A stretch of DNA of 64,000 bases from positions 620,001 to 684,000 of the forward strand of contig NC_009792.1 of the NCBI RefSeq assembly GCF_000018045.1, read 5' to 3'. Position numbers and translations under genes: made by a program. Shown here one piece after another: positions 35,537-44,235 of the stretch; position 1 is the first letter of the stretch, and each line of letters starts with the position of its first letter. The notes beneath the pieces were generated by a model. The model did no database searches, was not told the DNA's origin, and worked only from the letters and a program-made list of their open reading frames with translations. Source of the stretch: Citrobacter koseri ATCC BAA-895. GTDB lineage: Bacteria > Pseudomonadota > Gammaproteobacteria > Enterobacterales > Enterobacteriaceae.

Positions 35537-35615
35537 GACTCGGGGTGCCCCTTTTCACGAAGGGCTGAGACATACCCGTATTACCTGATCTGGATAATGC
35601 CAGCGTAGGGAAGTC
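35537..35615 (+). ncRNA. TPP riboswitch (THI element)
   Basis: Contains the conserved thi-box pieces: GACTCGGGGTGCC at the 5' side, the CTGAGA pyrimidine-sensing loop, ACCTGATCTGG of the pyrophosphate-sensing helix, and AGGGAAGTC closing P1. It lies 44 bp before the thiM ATG, with the ribosome site GCAGGAGC in between, so it should repress thiMD when TPP is plentiful. The upstream stretch 35250-35536 contains the rcnB and thiM promoters; nothing else is recognisable there. Confidence 0.95.
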
Positions 35616-35659
35616 TGACACTGCTCGTGTCCCTTCTTCACGCGGGCAGGAGCTGAACC

Positions 35660-36448
35660 ATGCAGCCTGACCTGCACAGCCGCGCGCTTGCGGCCCATAC
35701 CTTACAACAATTTCGTATCCTTTCTCCGCTGACCCACTGTATGACGAACGACGTCGTACAGAACTTTACCGCCAATACATTACTGGCATCAGGCGCCTCA
35801 CCGGCGATGGTGATTGAGCCCGAAGAGGCGCGCCAGTTTGCAGCTATCGCCAGTGCGTTACTGATTAACGTCGGCACGCTGACCCGGTCGCGCGCGGAGG
35901 CCATGCGCGCTGCGACAGAGCAGGCCCATATAGCGAAAACCCCCTGGACGCTTGATCCCGTGGCGGTTGGCGCGCTCGATTATCGCCGCCGTTTCTGTCT
36001 GGAACTGCTGTCTCTTAAGCCCAGGGCAATACGCGGCAATGCCTCGGAGATCCTCGCCCTGGCTGGATTAGCGGCGGGCGGGCGTGGAGTGGATACCACC
36101 GATACGGCGGTATCGGCGTTACCGGCCGCTCAGGCGCTGGCGCGTCAGACGGGGGCCGTCGTTGCGGTAACGGGAGAGGTGGATTACGTCACCGACGGGC
36201 AGCGTACCGTCAGCGTTACCGGCGGCGATGTGCTGATGACGCGCGTTGTCGGGACGGGATGCGCCTTATCTGCGGTTGTGGCGGCCAGTTGCGCGTTGCC
36301 GGGAAATACGCTGGACAATGTGGCGTCAGCCTGTAGCTGGATGAAACAGGCCGGGCAGTCTGCTGCCGAACGCAGTCAGGGGCCCGGGAGCTTTATTCCG
36401 GCTTTTCTTGATGCGTTGTATCACCTTAATGCGGAGGAGCAGGTATGA
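35660..36448 (+). CDS. thiM: Hydroxyethylthiazole kinase
   Basis: A 262-residue ribokinase-fold enzyme phosphorylating 4-methyl-5-(2-hydroxyethyl)thiazole for thiamine salvage. Motifs: LTHCMTNDVVQNFTANTLLASGASPAM (about 27-53), WTLDPVAVGA, and the anion-hole/catalytic segment RVVGTGCALSAV around residue 195. Behind a TPP riboswitch. Its stop overlaps the thiD start by 4 bp. Confidence 0.96.
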   Translation: MQPDLHSRALAAHTLQQFRILSPLTHCMTNDVVQNFTANTLLASGASPAMVIEPEEARQFAAIASALLINVGTLTRSRAEAMRAATEQAHIAKTPWTLDPVAVGALDYRRRFCLELLSLKPRAIRGNASEILALAGLAAGGRGVDTTDTAVSALPAAQALARQTGAVVAVTGEVDYVTDGQRTVSVTGGDVLMTRVVGTGCALSAVVAASCALPGNTLDNVASACSWMKQAGQSAAERSQGPGSFIPAFLDALYHLNAEEQV

Positions 36449-37245
36449 AACGGATTAACGCGTTAACCATTGCAGGCACTGACCCAAGCGGCGGCGCCGG
36501 GATTCAGGCCGATTTGAAGACCTTTTCGGCGCTGGGCGCGTATGGTTGCTCCGTCATTACGGCGCTGGTGGCGCAAAATACCCGCGGCGTGCAGTCGGTG
36601 TACCGCATTGAGCCCGATTTTGTCGCAGCGCAGCTGGATTCTGTCTTCAGCGATGTGCGTATCGACACCACCAAAATCGGTATGCTGGCGGAAACGGATA
36701 TTGTTGAAGCTGTTGCAGAGCGTTTGCAGCGTCACCAGGTGCAAAACGTGGTGCTGGATACGGTGATGCTGGCGAAAAGCGGTGATCCGCTGCTTTCTCC
36801 GTCGGCGGTGGAGACGTTGCGCAGCCGGTTATTGCCGCAGGTGTCGATTATCACGCCGAATCTGCCGGAGGCCGCGGCATTGCTGGATGCGCCGCACGCC
36901 CGCACGGAACAGGAAATGCTGGAACAAGGGCGTGCGCTACTGGCGCTGGGCTGTGGCGCCGTGCTGATGAAAGGTGGTCATCTGGATGATGCGCAAAGCC
37001 CGGACTGGCTCTTTACCCGTGAAGGGGAGCAGCGTTTTACCGCCCCACGGGTGATGACCAAAAATACCCACGGCACCGGGTGTACGCTGTCGGCGGCGTT
37101 GGCGGCGCTGCGCCCGTGCCATAGCAACTGGGCCGATACGGTACAGGAAGCAAAAACCTGGCTTTCGGCGGCGTTAGCCCAGGCGGATACGCTGGAGGTA
37201 GGCGAGGGGATTGGCCCGGTACATCATTTCCACGCGTGGTGGTAA
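36445..37245 (+). CDS. thiD: HMP/HMP-P kinase ThiD
   Basis: A 266-residue kinase making hydroxymethylpyrimidine pyrophosphate for thiamine synthesis and salvage. N-terminal AGTDPSGGAGIQADLKTFSALG; C-terminal KNTHGTGCTLSAALAAL with the catalytic Cys/anion-hole region. Coupled to thiM and under the same riboswitch. In E. coli K-12 yegX lies downstream; here yegW follows within 44 bp. Confidence 0.96.
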   Translation: MKRINALTIAGTDPSGGAGIQADLKTFSALGAYGCSVITALVAQNTRGVQSVYRIEPDFVAAQLDSVFSDVRIDTTKIGMLAETDIVEAVAERLQRHQVQNVVLDTVMLAKSGDPLLSPSAVETLRSRLLPQVSIITPNLPEAAALLDAPHARTEQEMLEQGRALLALGCGAVLMKGGHLDDAQSPDWLFTREGEQRFTAPRVMTKNTHGTGCTLSAALAALRPCHSNWADTVQEAKTWLSAALAQADTLEVGEGIGPVHHFHAWW

Positions 37246-37289
37246 TGGTAGTATACTGATCCCAGACTTGTCGGCCTGGAAAAAGATAA

Positions 37290-38036
37290 ATGGAACAAGC
37301 GCATACCCGGCTTATCGCGCAACTGAATGAACGAATTGCCGCGGTGGATAACACGCCGCTGTACAGGAAGTTTGCCGAGACGGTCAAAAATGCCGTTCGC
37401 AGCGGGATTCTTGAGCATGGCAACATTTTGCCCGGCGAGCGCGATCTCAGCCAGTTGACCGGCGTTTCGCGTATTACGGTGCGCAAGGCAATGCAGGCGC
37501 TGGAAGAAGAAGGCGTCGTAACCCGCGCCCGTGGCTATGGAACGCAGATTAACAACATCTTCGAATATTCCCTGAAAGAGGCGCGCGGCTTTTCGCAGCA
37601 GGTGGTATTGCGCGGTAAAAAGCCGGATACCCTGTGGGTCAACAAGCGGGTAGTGAAATGCCCGGATGAGGTGGCGCAGCAGCTGGCGATCGCCGCAGGC
37701 AGCGATGTGTTCTTGCTCAAACGTATTCGTTATGTGGATGAGGATGCGGTGTCCATTGAGGAGTCCTGGGTGCCTGCGCACCTGATTCATGATGCGGACG
37801 CCATCGGGATCTCGCTGTATGACTATTTCCGCAGCCAGCATATCTTTCCGCAACGTACACGCTCTCGCGTCAGCGCGCGCATGCCGGATGCGGAATTTCA
37901 GTCACATATTCAGATGGACAGCAAAGTGCCGGTGCTGGTGATCAAGCAGGTGGCGCTTGACCAGCAACAGCGGCCCATTGAATACAGCATCAGCTACTGT
38001 CGCAGCGATCTATACGTTTTTGTGTGCGAGGAGTAG
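37290..38036 (+). CDS. yegW: GntR/UTRA-family regulator YegW
   Basis: A 248-residue GntR-type regulator: winged helix at about 25-90 (GNILPGERDLSQLTGVSRITVRKAMQALEEEGVV) and a UTRA ligand-binding domain at about 105-245. Likely controls the convergent yegTUV operon and responds to a metabolite of that pathway, by position only. Its last 27 bp overlap the 3' end of yegV on the other strand. Length equals E. coli YegW. Confidence 0.9.
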   Translation: MEQAHTRLIAQLNERIAAVDNTPLYRKFAETVKNAVRSGILEHGNILPGERDLSQLTGVSRITVRKAMQALEEEGVVTRARGYGTQINNIFEYSLKEARGFSQQVVLRGKKPDTLWVNKRVVKCPDEVAQQLAIAAGSDVFLLKRIRYVDEDAVSIEESWVPAHLIHDADAIGISLYDYFRSQHIFPQRTRSRVSARMPDAEFQSHIQMDSKVPVLVIKQVALDQQQRPIEYSISYCRSDLYVFVCEE

Positions 38037-38975
38037 CGCCTCGCGCGTTGGCGCGCAATCGCCGCCGCGATGGCCTACCACCCAGGAGGCGACCGCGTTC
38101 CCCAGCAGCACCGCGTCTGCAAGCGCCCAGCCGGATGCCAGCCCGGCCAGCATGCCTCCCGCGTGGCTGTCTCCCGCGCCAATGGTATCGACGACCGTTG
38201 TGGCAAATGCCGGCACGCAGCCGGATGATTGCTGGCTGAAATACCATGCTCCGTCTTTATCGTGGCGGACAATAACCGGTGAGGCAAACGCCGCAAGCCA
38301 GGCGGCGCCAAACGCGTTAGGTTCATGACTAAAGCCAAACCGTTCGGCAGCAATGTCTGCCTCCTGACGGTTCAGCGATACCAGCGGATGGCAGGCCATA
38401 ATCCGCGCCATTAGCGGGTCGGGAATGTCGCCGATTCGCGGCCCGAAGTCGATAAACGGCGTCACGCGCTCTAACCCTTCCAGCCAGCTCACCAGCAGTT
38501 CGCCGCATGGCGAGGCGAGTTGATAACCGGAAAAGTAGATCCAACTGTCGGGCGGAATTGTCAGCTGCGCCAGCCAGTCGGCATTCCATTGGTTCTCAAC
38601 GCCGCTGAACGACATAAACGTACGTTCGCCATCCGGTTCTACCAGCGCCAGACACCAGCCGTTGTCTCCCTCTGCGTTGTCGATCAGGCTGTGTAACCCC
38701 TCTTTCGCCATGCGATGACGAATAATGTCTGACCATACGCCCTGACCGAGGGGCAGGGCATTACTGGCCTCAATCCCCAGACGCTTTAAGGCGACGGCGA
38801 TATTGAGCGCGCAGCCGCCGACGTTGACGCCTTGCTGTTTAAGCTCAATATCGCAGCCACGCCAGGGCAGCGCGTAAGCATCGGCAATCACATCAATGAC
38901 CGCAGCGCCCACGACCGTCACCGGCTGGCGGCGGGCTAAATCGGGCAGCAACGCCCGCAGGCGCGTTGTGTTCAT
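38010..38975 (-). CDS. yegV: PfkB-family sugar kinase YegV
   Basis: A 321-residue ribokinase-family enzyme. The GG motif NVGGCALNIAVALKRLG is at about 51-67, the catalytic DTIGAGDSHAGG at 263-274 with Asp269 as likely base. The first ATG after the yegU frame (MNTTRLRALLPDLA) gives the E. coli length and overlaps yegU by 4 bp; the frame is open further upstream only as an antisense-like extension. Probably phosphorylates a sugar or nucleoside released by YegU; no substrate is known. Third gene of yegT-yegU-yegV. Confidence 0.9.
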   Translation of the reverse strand: MNTTRLRALLPDLARRQPVTVVGAAVIDVIADAYALPWRGCDIELKQQGVNVGGCALNIAVALKRLGIEASNALPLGQGVWSDIIRHRMAKEGLHSLIDNAEGDNGWCLALVEPDGERTFMSFSGVENQWNADWLAQLTIPPDSWIYFSGYQLASPCGELLVSWLEGLERVTPFIDFGPRIGDIPDPLMARIMACHPLVSLNRQEADIAAERFGFSHEPNAFGAAWLAAFASPVIVRHDKDGAWYFSQQSSGCVPAFATTVVDTIGAGDSHAGGMLAGLASGWALADAVLLGNAVASWVVGHRGGDCAPTREALLLAHKNV

Positions 38976-39976
38976 ACCGCCTCCCGCTGCTGGCGATAGC
39001 GCGCCAGCGCGGTGGCATAGCGCATGAAGTCCAGTTGGTTTACCGCGTCCAGCTCGTCTTTCAGCGCAGGCTCGATGGCCTCCACGCCGTGCAGCGCGCC
39101 ACAAATCGCCGTTGCCATCGCCCCAATGGTGTCGGTGTCGCCGCCGAGATTGGCGCACAGAATGGCGCAGCGGTTAGGGTCGGTATTGGCCAGCTCGACC
39201 ATTGCGATGGCGCAGGGCACCGATTCAATGGTGCTGGTGCCCGCGCCAACCACCTGGTAAAGCTGCTCGCTGGCGGATTCAATGCCGTTCGCGTCACGGA
39301 CGATCTTCAGTGCGATCTCCAGGCGAGCGGAGAGCGAGGCGCTAAAGGTCGTGATGCGTTTTTGCTGCGCATAGTGGGCGATAGCCGGTAGCGAATCGGC
39401 AATATCAGACCAGCAATCACCTTCAATCGCGCGTGAGATAGCCCATGCCACAACGACCGCACCAGCAACAGCCAGGTCTGACTTATGTGTCGGGCTGGAG
39501 GCCAGGGCCACATCATCAATAAACGCATCCAGATCGCGTGGCGGAAGCAAGCACCCCAGTGGGGAAACGCGCATGGCCGCCCCGTTGGTCACGCCGTTGT
39601 TTTCCAGTTCAGCAACGGGCTTGCCGTCACGAATGGCGTTCAGCGCAATTTTCGACGTCGGGCCAAGAACGTTCTTATTAAAGGCGTCAAAGCGCAGCGC
39701 CCAGTCCAGAATGTTACGGCCAATCAGGTCCGGGTCGATCTGCCCGTCGCGCTCCAGCAGCGCATCCGCCAGACACAGCGCCATCGACGTATCGTCAGTA
39801 AATTCAGCGCGGTTAAAATAGCAGGCCGCGTTATTTTCCGCAGGGCCGGGCAGAAAGCGATCAATCCAGCCAAAATGCGCTTTTACGCGCGTTCTGGGCC
39901 ATAGCTCCGACGGCATTCCAATCGCATCCCCTAACGCCTGCCCATAAAGGGCACCGAGAATACGTTCAGCTTTCAT
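38972..39976 (-). CDS. yegU: ADP-ribosylglycohydrolase-family protein YegU
   Basis: A 334-residue member of the ADP-ribosyl-glycohydrolase (ARH/DraG) fold. It keeps the dimetal motifs: Thr60-Asp61-Asp62-Thr63 (FTDDTSMALCLADAL) and a C-terminal GGDTDTIGAMATAICGA near residue 270. The family cleaves N- or O-glycosidic bonds of ADP-ribose conjugates; with a nucleoside-type importer and a PfkB kinase beside it, an N-glycoside substrate is plausible. Overlaps yegT and yegV by 4 bp each. Confidence 0.9.
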   Translation of the reverse strand: MKAERILGALYGQALGDAIGMPSELWPRTRVKAHFGWIDRFLPGPAENNAACYFNRAEFTDDTSMALCLADALLERDGQIDPDLIGRNILDWALRFDAFNKNVLGPTSKIALNAIRDGKPVAELENNGVTNGAAMRVSPLGCLLPPRDLDAFIDDVALASSPTHKSDLAVAGAVVVAWAISRAIEGDCWSDIADSLPAIAHYAQQKRITTFSASLSARLEIALKIVRDANGIESASEQLYQVVGAGTSTIESVPCAIAMVELANTDPNRCAILCANLGGDTDTIGAMATAICGALHGVEAIEPALKDELDAVNQLDFMRYATALARYRQQREAV

Positions 39977-41250
39977 TTAACTTCCCCTTGTGTCAGCGCA
40001 ATATCGCGATCGTCCACTTTAATCGCAGTGATCTCTTTGTCGGATTCGCGAAAGAAAATCATAAACAACACGGCAATCACGGCGATCATCACCGCCCCGA
40101 ATGTCCACATGCCCGCCCAGTTGAAGGTGAGGCCGTTTACCGGCTCTTTATAGGCAAACATTTTTTCCATCATCACGCCGCCGAGACGGTAGCCCAGCAG
40201 GCTGCCAAACCCCTGACAGCAGAGGGTGATCAACCCCTGAGCGGCAGTACGCATATGCACAGACGCTTTTTTATCGACATAGATATAGGCCGTAACATAG
40301 TAGAAGTCGTAACTGACGCCGTGCAGCAAAATGCCAAGAAACAGCAGGGCATAGGTGAAATATTCTTCCGCGCCGCCGTAAACAAAAAAGCCGTAGCGGA
40401 TTGCCGCAGTGATAAGACCAAGCAGTAAGACCTTTTTAATGCCAAAGCGCTTCGTGAAGAAGGGTAACGCCAGCATAAAGAAGATTTCGGAGAACTGGCC
40501 CAGCGTCATCCAGCCGGTGGCGTTTTTCATGCCGACTTCCGTCAGATAGCCATTCGCGAAGATGTAGTAGAACGCCAGCGGCATCGCAAACAGGAACGAG
40601 CAGAAGAAAAAGACCAGGAAGTTTTTATCGCGCAGCAGGATCAGCGCATCCAGCCCCAGCATAACTTTAATGTCCAGCTTGCCGGTGCTTTTTGGCGGCG
40701 TATCCGGCAGGAAGAACGCAAAGGCGCCCAGCAGGACGGAACTGCCTGCGGTGATCAACAGCGGAATATTGGTTGGCGAGATATCGTTATAGCCCAGCAT
40801 TTGCGGTAAGAAGCCGCACGCCAGCCCGGATGCGATCCAGCCAATGGTGCCCATCACGCGAATGCGTGGGAAATCGCGCTCGACGTCCGGCACGTTGGCG
40901 AAGGCGATGCTGTTCGTCAGCGCAATAGTGGGCATATAGGTTAAGGAATAGGCCAGCAGCAGCGGGAAGAACCCGGCGAATGTTGTTTGCTGCGCGGCGA
41001 AATACATCAGGACTGCGCCTGCGAACATCAGCACCGCCAGCACTTTTTGTGCGGAGAAAAAGCGGTCAGTCAGTGAGCCGACGAGAATCGGCGAGAGAAT
41101 GGCGGCAATCGCGGTACATGCGTAAGACCAGCCGATTTCTCCGGCGCTAAAACCGCTTTTGTTCAGCCAAAGCCAGAGGGGGACGAACCAGGCGCCCCAG
41201 ATAAACCACTCCACGAACATCATGAACGACAGTTTCACTGTAGTTTTCAT
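39973..41250 (-). CDS. yegT: Nucleoside:H+ symporter-family transporter YegT
   Basis: A 425-residue MFS protein of the NHS family (NupG/XapB relatives) with 12 segments; typical opening KLSFMMFVEWFIWGAWFVPLWLWL. The ATG giving MKTTVKLSFMM is the E. coli start and lies within 4 bp overlap distance of the operon order yegT-U-V. Likely imports a nucleoside or nucleoside-like glycoside across the inner membrane. Divergent from fbaB with 252 bp between. Confidence 0.91.
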   Translation of the reverse strand: MKTTVKLSFMMFVEWFIWGAWFVPLWLWLNKSGFSAGEIGWSYACTAIAAILSPILVGSLTDRFFSAQKVLAVLMFAGAVLMYFAAQQTTFAGFFPLLLAYSLTYMPTIALTNSIAFANVPDVERDFPRIRVMGTIGWIASGLACGFLPQMLGYNDISPTNIPLLITAGSSVLLGAFAFFLPDTPPKSTGKLDIKVMLGLDALILLRDKNFLVFFFCSFLFAMPLAFYYIFANGYLTEVGMKNATGWMTLGQFSEIFFMLALPFFTKRFGIKKVLLLGLITAAIRYGFFVYGGAEEYFTYALLFLGILLHGVSYDFYYVTAYIYVDKKASVHMRTAAQGLITLCCQGFGSLLGYRLGGVMMEKMFAYKEPVNGLTFNWAGMWTFGAVMIAVIAVLFMIFFRESDKEITAIKVDDRDIALTQGEVK

Positions 41251-41356
41251 CGTTAAATCCTTCATGACAGGTAAGGTACGCGATGACAGTACCACTTAAT
41301 AATACCTTTTAAATACCTTTGAGGCGTAAATTTGACTGCTGTAACACTTTTTCGTA

Positions 41357-41370
41357 CCTGAAACGTGCCA
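41357..41370. promoter_or_regulatory. Possible Cra (FruR) half-site upstream of fbaB
   Basis: CCTGAAACGTGCCA keeps the conserved TGAAACG half of a Cra site, about 135 bp before fbaB. E. coli fbaB is a gluconeogenic-type aldolase gene reported under Cra control. The second half-site is poor. Confidence 0.35.
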
Positions 41371-41502
41371 GCAGATAGCGCTGAAAAATGCGCTACAGAT
41401 GGAAAAAATGGCCGGTCGGTACCAGGCTTATTGCTGCCCGCAAAACGCGGGTCAGGACAATCCACATTCCGGTACTCAATCGGAACTTACGGGAGCATAG
41501 CT

Positions 41503-42555
41503 ATGACTGATATTGCGCAGTTGCTTGGCAAAGACGCCGACAGCCTTTTACAGCATCGTTGTATGACCATTCCTTCTGACCAACTTTATTTACCCGGACA
41601 TGACTACGTAGACCGCGTGATGGTTGATAACAACCGTCCGCCTGCCGTACTGCGTAACATGCAGACGCTGTATAATACCGGACGTCTGGCCGGAACGGGC
41701 TACCTCTCCATTCTGCCCGTCGATCAGGGCGTTGAACATTCTGCCGGGGCGTCGTTTGCCGCAAACCCGCTTTATTTTGATCCAAAGAATATCGTCGAAC
41801 TGGCTATTGAAGCAGGCTGTAACTGCGTGGCCTCGACGTATGGGGTACTGGCATCGGTTTCACGCCGTTACGCGCACCGCATTCCGTTCCTCGTCAAACT
41901 GAACCACAACGAGACGTTGAGCTATCCAACGGAGTACGATCAAACGCTCTATGCCAGCGTTGAGCAGGCGTTCAATCTGGGTGCCGTGGCCGTTGGCGCG
42001 ACCATTTACTTTGGTTCTGAGCAGTCGCGTCGTCAGATTGAAGAGATTTCCGCCGCTTTTGAACGTGCGCATGAGCTGGGGATGGTGACCGTCCTGTGGG
42101 CATACTTGCGTAACTCTGCATTTAAAAAAGACGGCGTGGATTACCACGTTTCCGCCGACCTGACCGGGCAGGCTAACCACCTGGCGGCGACGATTGGCGC
42201 AGATATCGTCAAACAAAAAATGGCGGAAAATAACGGCGGCTATAAGGCGGTGAATTTCGGTTACACCGACGATCGTGTTTACAGCAAGCTGACCAGCGAT
42301 AACCCTATCGATCTGGTGCGTTACCAGTTAGCCAACTGCTATATGGGGCGCGCGGGGCTGATTAACTCCGGCGGCGCGGCGGGCGGCGAGACCGATCTCA
42401 GCGACGCTGTGCGTACTGCGGTTATCAACAAACGCGCGGGCGGCATGGGCCTGATTCTGGGGCGTAAAGCCTTCAAGAAAACAATGGCGGATGGCGTGAA
42501 ACTGATTAACGCCGTGCAGGACGTCTACCTGGACAATAAAGTGACGATTGCCTGA
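41503..42555 (+). CDS. fbaB: Class I fructose-bisphosphate aldolase (DhnA type)
   Basis: A 350-residue Schiff-base aldolase cleaving fructose 1,6-bisphosphate, expressed mainly on gluconeogenic substrates in E. coli. Visible features: LPVDQGVEHS at 71-80, FLVKLNHNET, and the phosphate-binding NSGGAAGGETDLSDAV near 300. The ATG giving MTDIAQLLGKDADSL yields the E. coli length; GGGAG precedes it. The longer frame runs 46 codons into the promoter. Convergent with rbtK. Confidence 0.96.
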   Translation: MTDIAQLLGKDADSLLQHRCMTIPSDQLYLPGHDYVDRVMVDNNRPPAVLRNMQTLYNTGRLAGTGYLSILPVDQGVEHSAGASFAANPLYFDPKNIVELAIEAGCNCVASTYGVLASVSRRYAHRIPFLVKLNHNETLSYPTEYDQTLYASVEQAFNLGAVAVGATIYFGSEQSRRQIEEISAAFERAHELGMVTVLWAYLRNSAFKKDGVDYHVSADLTGQANHLAATIGADIVKQKMAENNGGYKAVNFGYTDDRVYSKLTSDNPIDLVRYQLANCYMGRAGLINSGGAAGGETDLSDAVRTAVINKRAGGMGLILGRKAFKKTMADGVKLINAVQDVYLDNKVTIA

Positions 42556-42562
42556 TGTCACG

Positions 42563-42592
42563 TACCCCTCCCCAGGTTTTCGGGGAGGGGTA
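42563..42592. terminator. Hairpin between fbaB and rbtK
   Basis: An 11-bp perfect GC-rich stem (TACCCCTCCCC / GGGGAGGGGTA) with an 8-base loop, 7 bp after fbaB. T-tracts are weak on both sides, so termination may be partial; it also marks the left edge of the pentitol island. Confidence 0.75.
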
Positions 42593-42616
42593 TTGGTTAT
42601 CAGGACGGCGCAAAAA

Positions 42617-44224
42617 TCACTCTCTGAGCATTTTCGCCATGTGTTGCAACTGCTTATAGGCCTCGTAACGACGATGATGCAATGGCTGATACGCTGTCTG
42701 TGGGTAATAACAGGTATCCACATGCGTAAACTGCGTCATGGCCTCGGCAACCGAGGGGGAAATATTTCCGGCGACGGCGCCAAGGATTGCGGAACCTAAT
42801 AGAACGGGCTCGCTGCACTGGGTGGTTAATACCGGAAGTCCGCAGGTATCGGCTAATAGTTGCCGCACCAGAGGGTGCTGACCCGCACCGCCGCTAATCA
42901 CGATATTTTTATTCCGTACGCCGCAGGCAGTTTGCGCATCAATAATTTGCCGTAAACCGTAACCGATACCGCACAGTCCCGCCACATACAACGCCAGTAA
43001 ATTGTCCAGGTCGCGTTCCATACCCAATCCGCAAATAACGGCGCGTGCGTGCGGGTCGGCAAACGGCGCGCGGTTGCCTAAAAACTCCGGTACAACATGA
43101 ATACCCGCCACCAGCGTGACGGCGTCCGACGCCTGCGGCGCTTTTTCTGACACCCGATCGGCAAGATAAACCGGCAGCGGTAATCCTGCCTCCTGCGCCA
43201 GTTTCCGCGCGTCTTCGGCGGCGGGATGAAACGCCAATAGCTGATCGATAGCCGCGCCCGCGGCGCTTTGCCCTCCCTCAACAAGCCAGAGCCCTGGCAC
43301 CATCGCGCTGTAATACGGCCCCCAGACGCCGGGAACGAAAACGGGATCGTTCGTTGAGGTCATGGTGCAGGATGAGGTGCCAAACACATATGCCATATTA
43401 TTGAGGGCGCCGCCTTCAACGCCGACAGTCCCGATGCCGCCCGCATGGGCGTCAATCAGACCCACGGCGACCGGCGTGCCCGCAGGCAGGCCCATCTCCT
43501 GCGCCGCCTGTGCGGTTAAGCCGTCGCCACAGGGCGTACCCGGTGGCACGATGCGCTGTCCGATGCGGGCAAACTCGTCATCAGCCAGTTCTGCCAGCCC
43601 GATCGTGCGGAAATAGTCCGGGTCCCAGCGGTTTTCATGAGCAAGCCAGGTCCATTTGCAGGTGACTGTACAGATGGAGCGGGCAAGGTCGCCGGTGGCG
43701 CGCCAGGTCAGGAAGTCTGCAAGGTCGAAAAATTGCCATGCGTTTTCGTACACCTCGCGGCGATTTTCCTTCAGCCATAAAATCTTAGGCGTTTCCATTT
43801 CCGGTGAGATTTTCCCGCCGACATAGTTCAGCACCGGATGTTGGCTGGCGTTAATGCGTTCAGCCTGTTCAGTCGCGCGATGGTCCATCCAGACGATGAT
43901 GTTTTGCGCCGCATCGCCTTCGGCGCTCACGGGGAGCGGCGCGCCGTTTTTATCCAGAACCACCAGCGAGCAGGTGGCGTCGAAACCGATCCCCGCCACG
44001 CTTTCCGGCGCCGCGCCGGACTGCCTGAGCGCTTCCCGGATGCAGTGACAAACGGCCTGCCAGATCTCCTGGCTGGACTGCTCCACGCGGCTGCCGCTCC
44101 GATGAGTGGTCGTGATTTTTTGCGTGACATGAGAGAGCAACGTGCCGCTCAGGTCGAAGATACCTGCGCGGACGCTGCCTGAACCAACATCCACGCCGAT
44201 AACGGTTTTCTGTAAGCTGTTCAT
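42617..44224 (-). CDS. rbtK: D-ribulokinase (ribitol pathway), FGGY family
   Basis: A 535-residue FGGY carbohydrate kinase, predicted to phosphorylate D-ribulose to D-ribulose 5-phosphate. N-terminal GVDVGSGSVRAGIFD, FGGY_N and FGGY_C halves (about 8-270 and 285-480), with GLIDAHAGGIGTVG in the middle and a C-terminal adenosine-binding ISGGAGQHPLVRQLLAD. The start MNSLQKTVIGVDVG is chosen; five extra codons are possible upstream. Lies 11 bp after rbtD in a two-gene operon. Substrate follows from the adjacent ribitol dehydrogenase and similarity to Klebsiella RbtK. Confidence 0.88.
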   Translation of the reverse strand: MNSLQKTVIGVDVGSGSVRAGIFDLSGTLLSHVTQKITTTHRSGSRVEQSSQEIWQAVCHCIREALRQSGAAPESVAGIGFDATCSLVVLDKNGAPLPVSAEGDAAQNIIVWMDHRATEQAERINASQHPVLNYVGGKISPEMETPKILWLKENRREVYENAWQFFDLADFLTWRATGDLARSICTVTCKWTWLAHENRWDPDYFRTIGLAELADDEFARIGQRIVPPGTPCGDGLTAQAAQEMGLPAGTPVAVGLIDAHAGGIGTVGVEGGALNNMAYVFGTSSCTMTSTNDPVFVPGVWGPYYSAMVPGLWLVEGGQSAAGAAIDQLLAFHPAAEDARKLAQEAGLPLPVYLADRVSEKAPQASDAVTLVAGIHVVPEFLGNRAPFADPHARAVICGLGMERDLDNLLALYVAGLCGIGYGLRQIIDAQTACGVRNKNIVISGGAGQHPLVRQLLADTCGLPVLTTQCSEPVLLGSAILGAVAGNISPSVAEAMTQFTHVDTCYYPQTAYQPLHHRRYEAYKQLQHMAKMLRE

Positions 44225-44235
44225 GGCGCTTTTCC

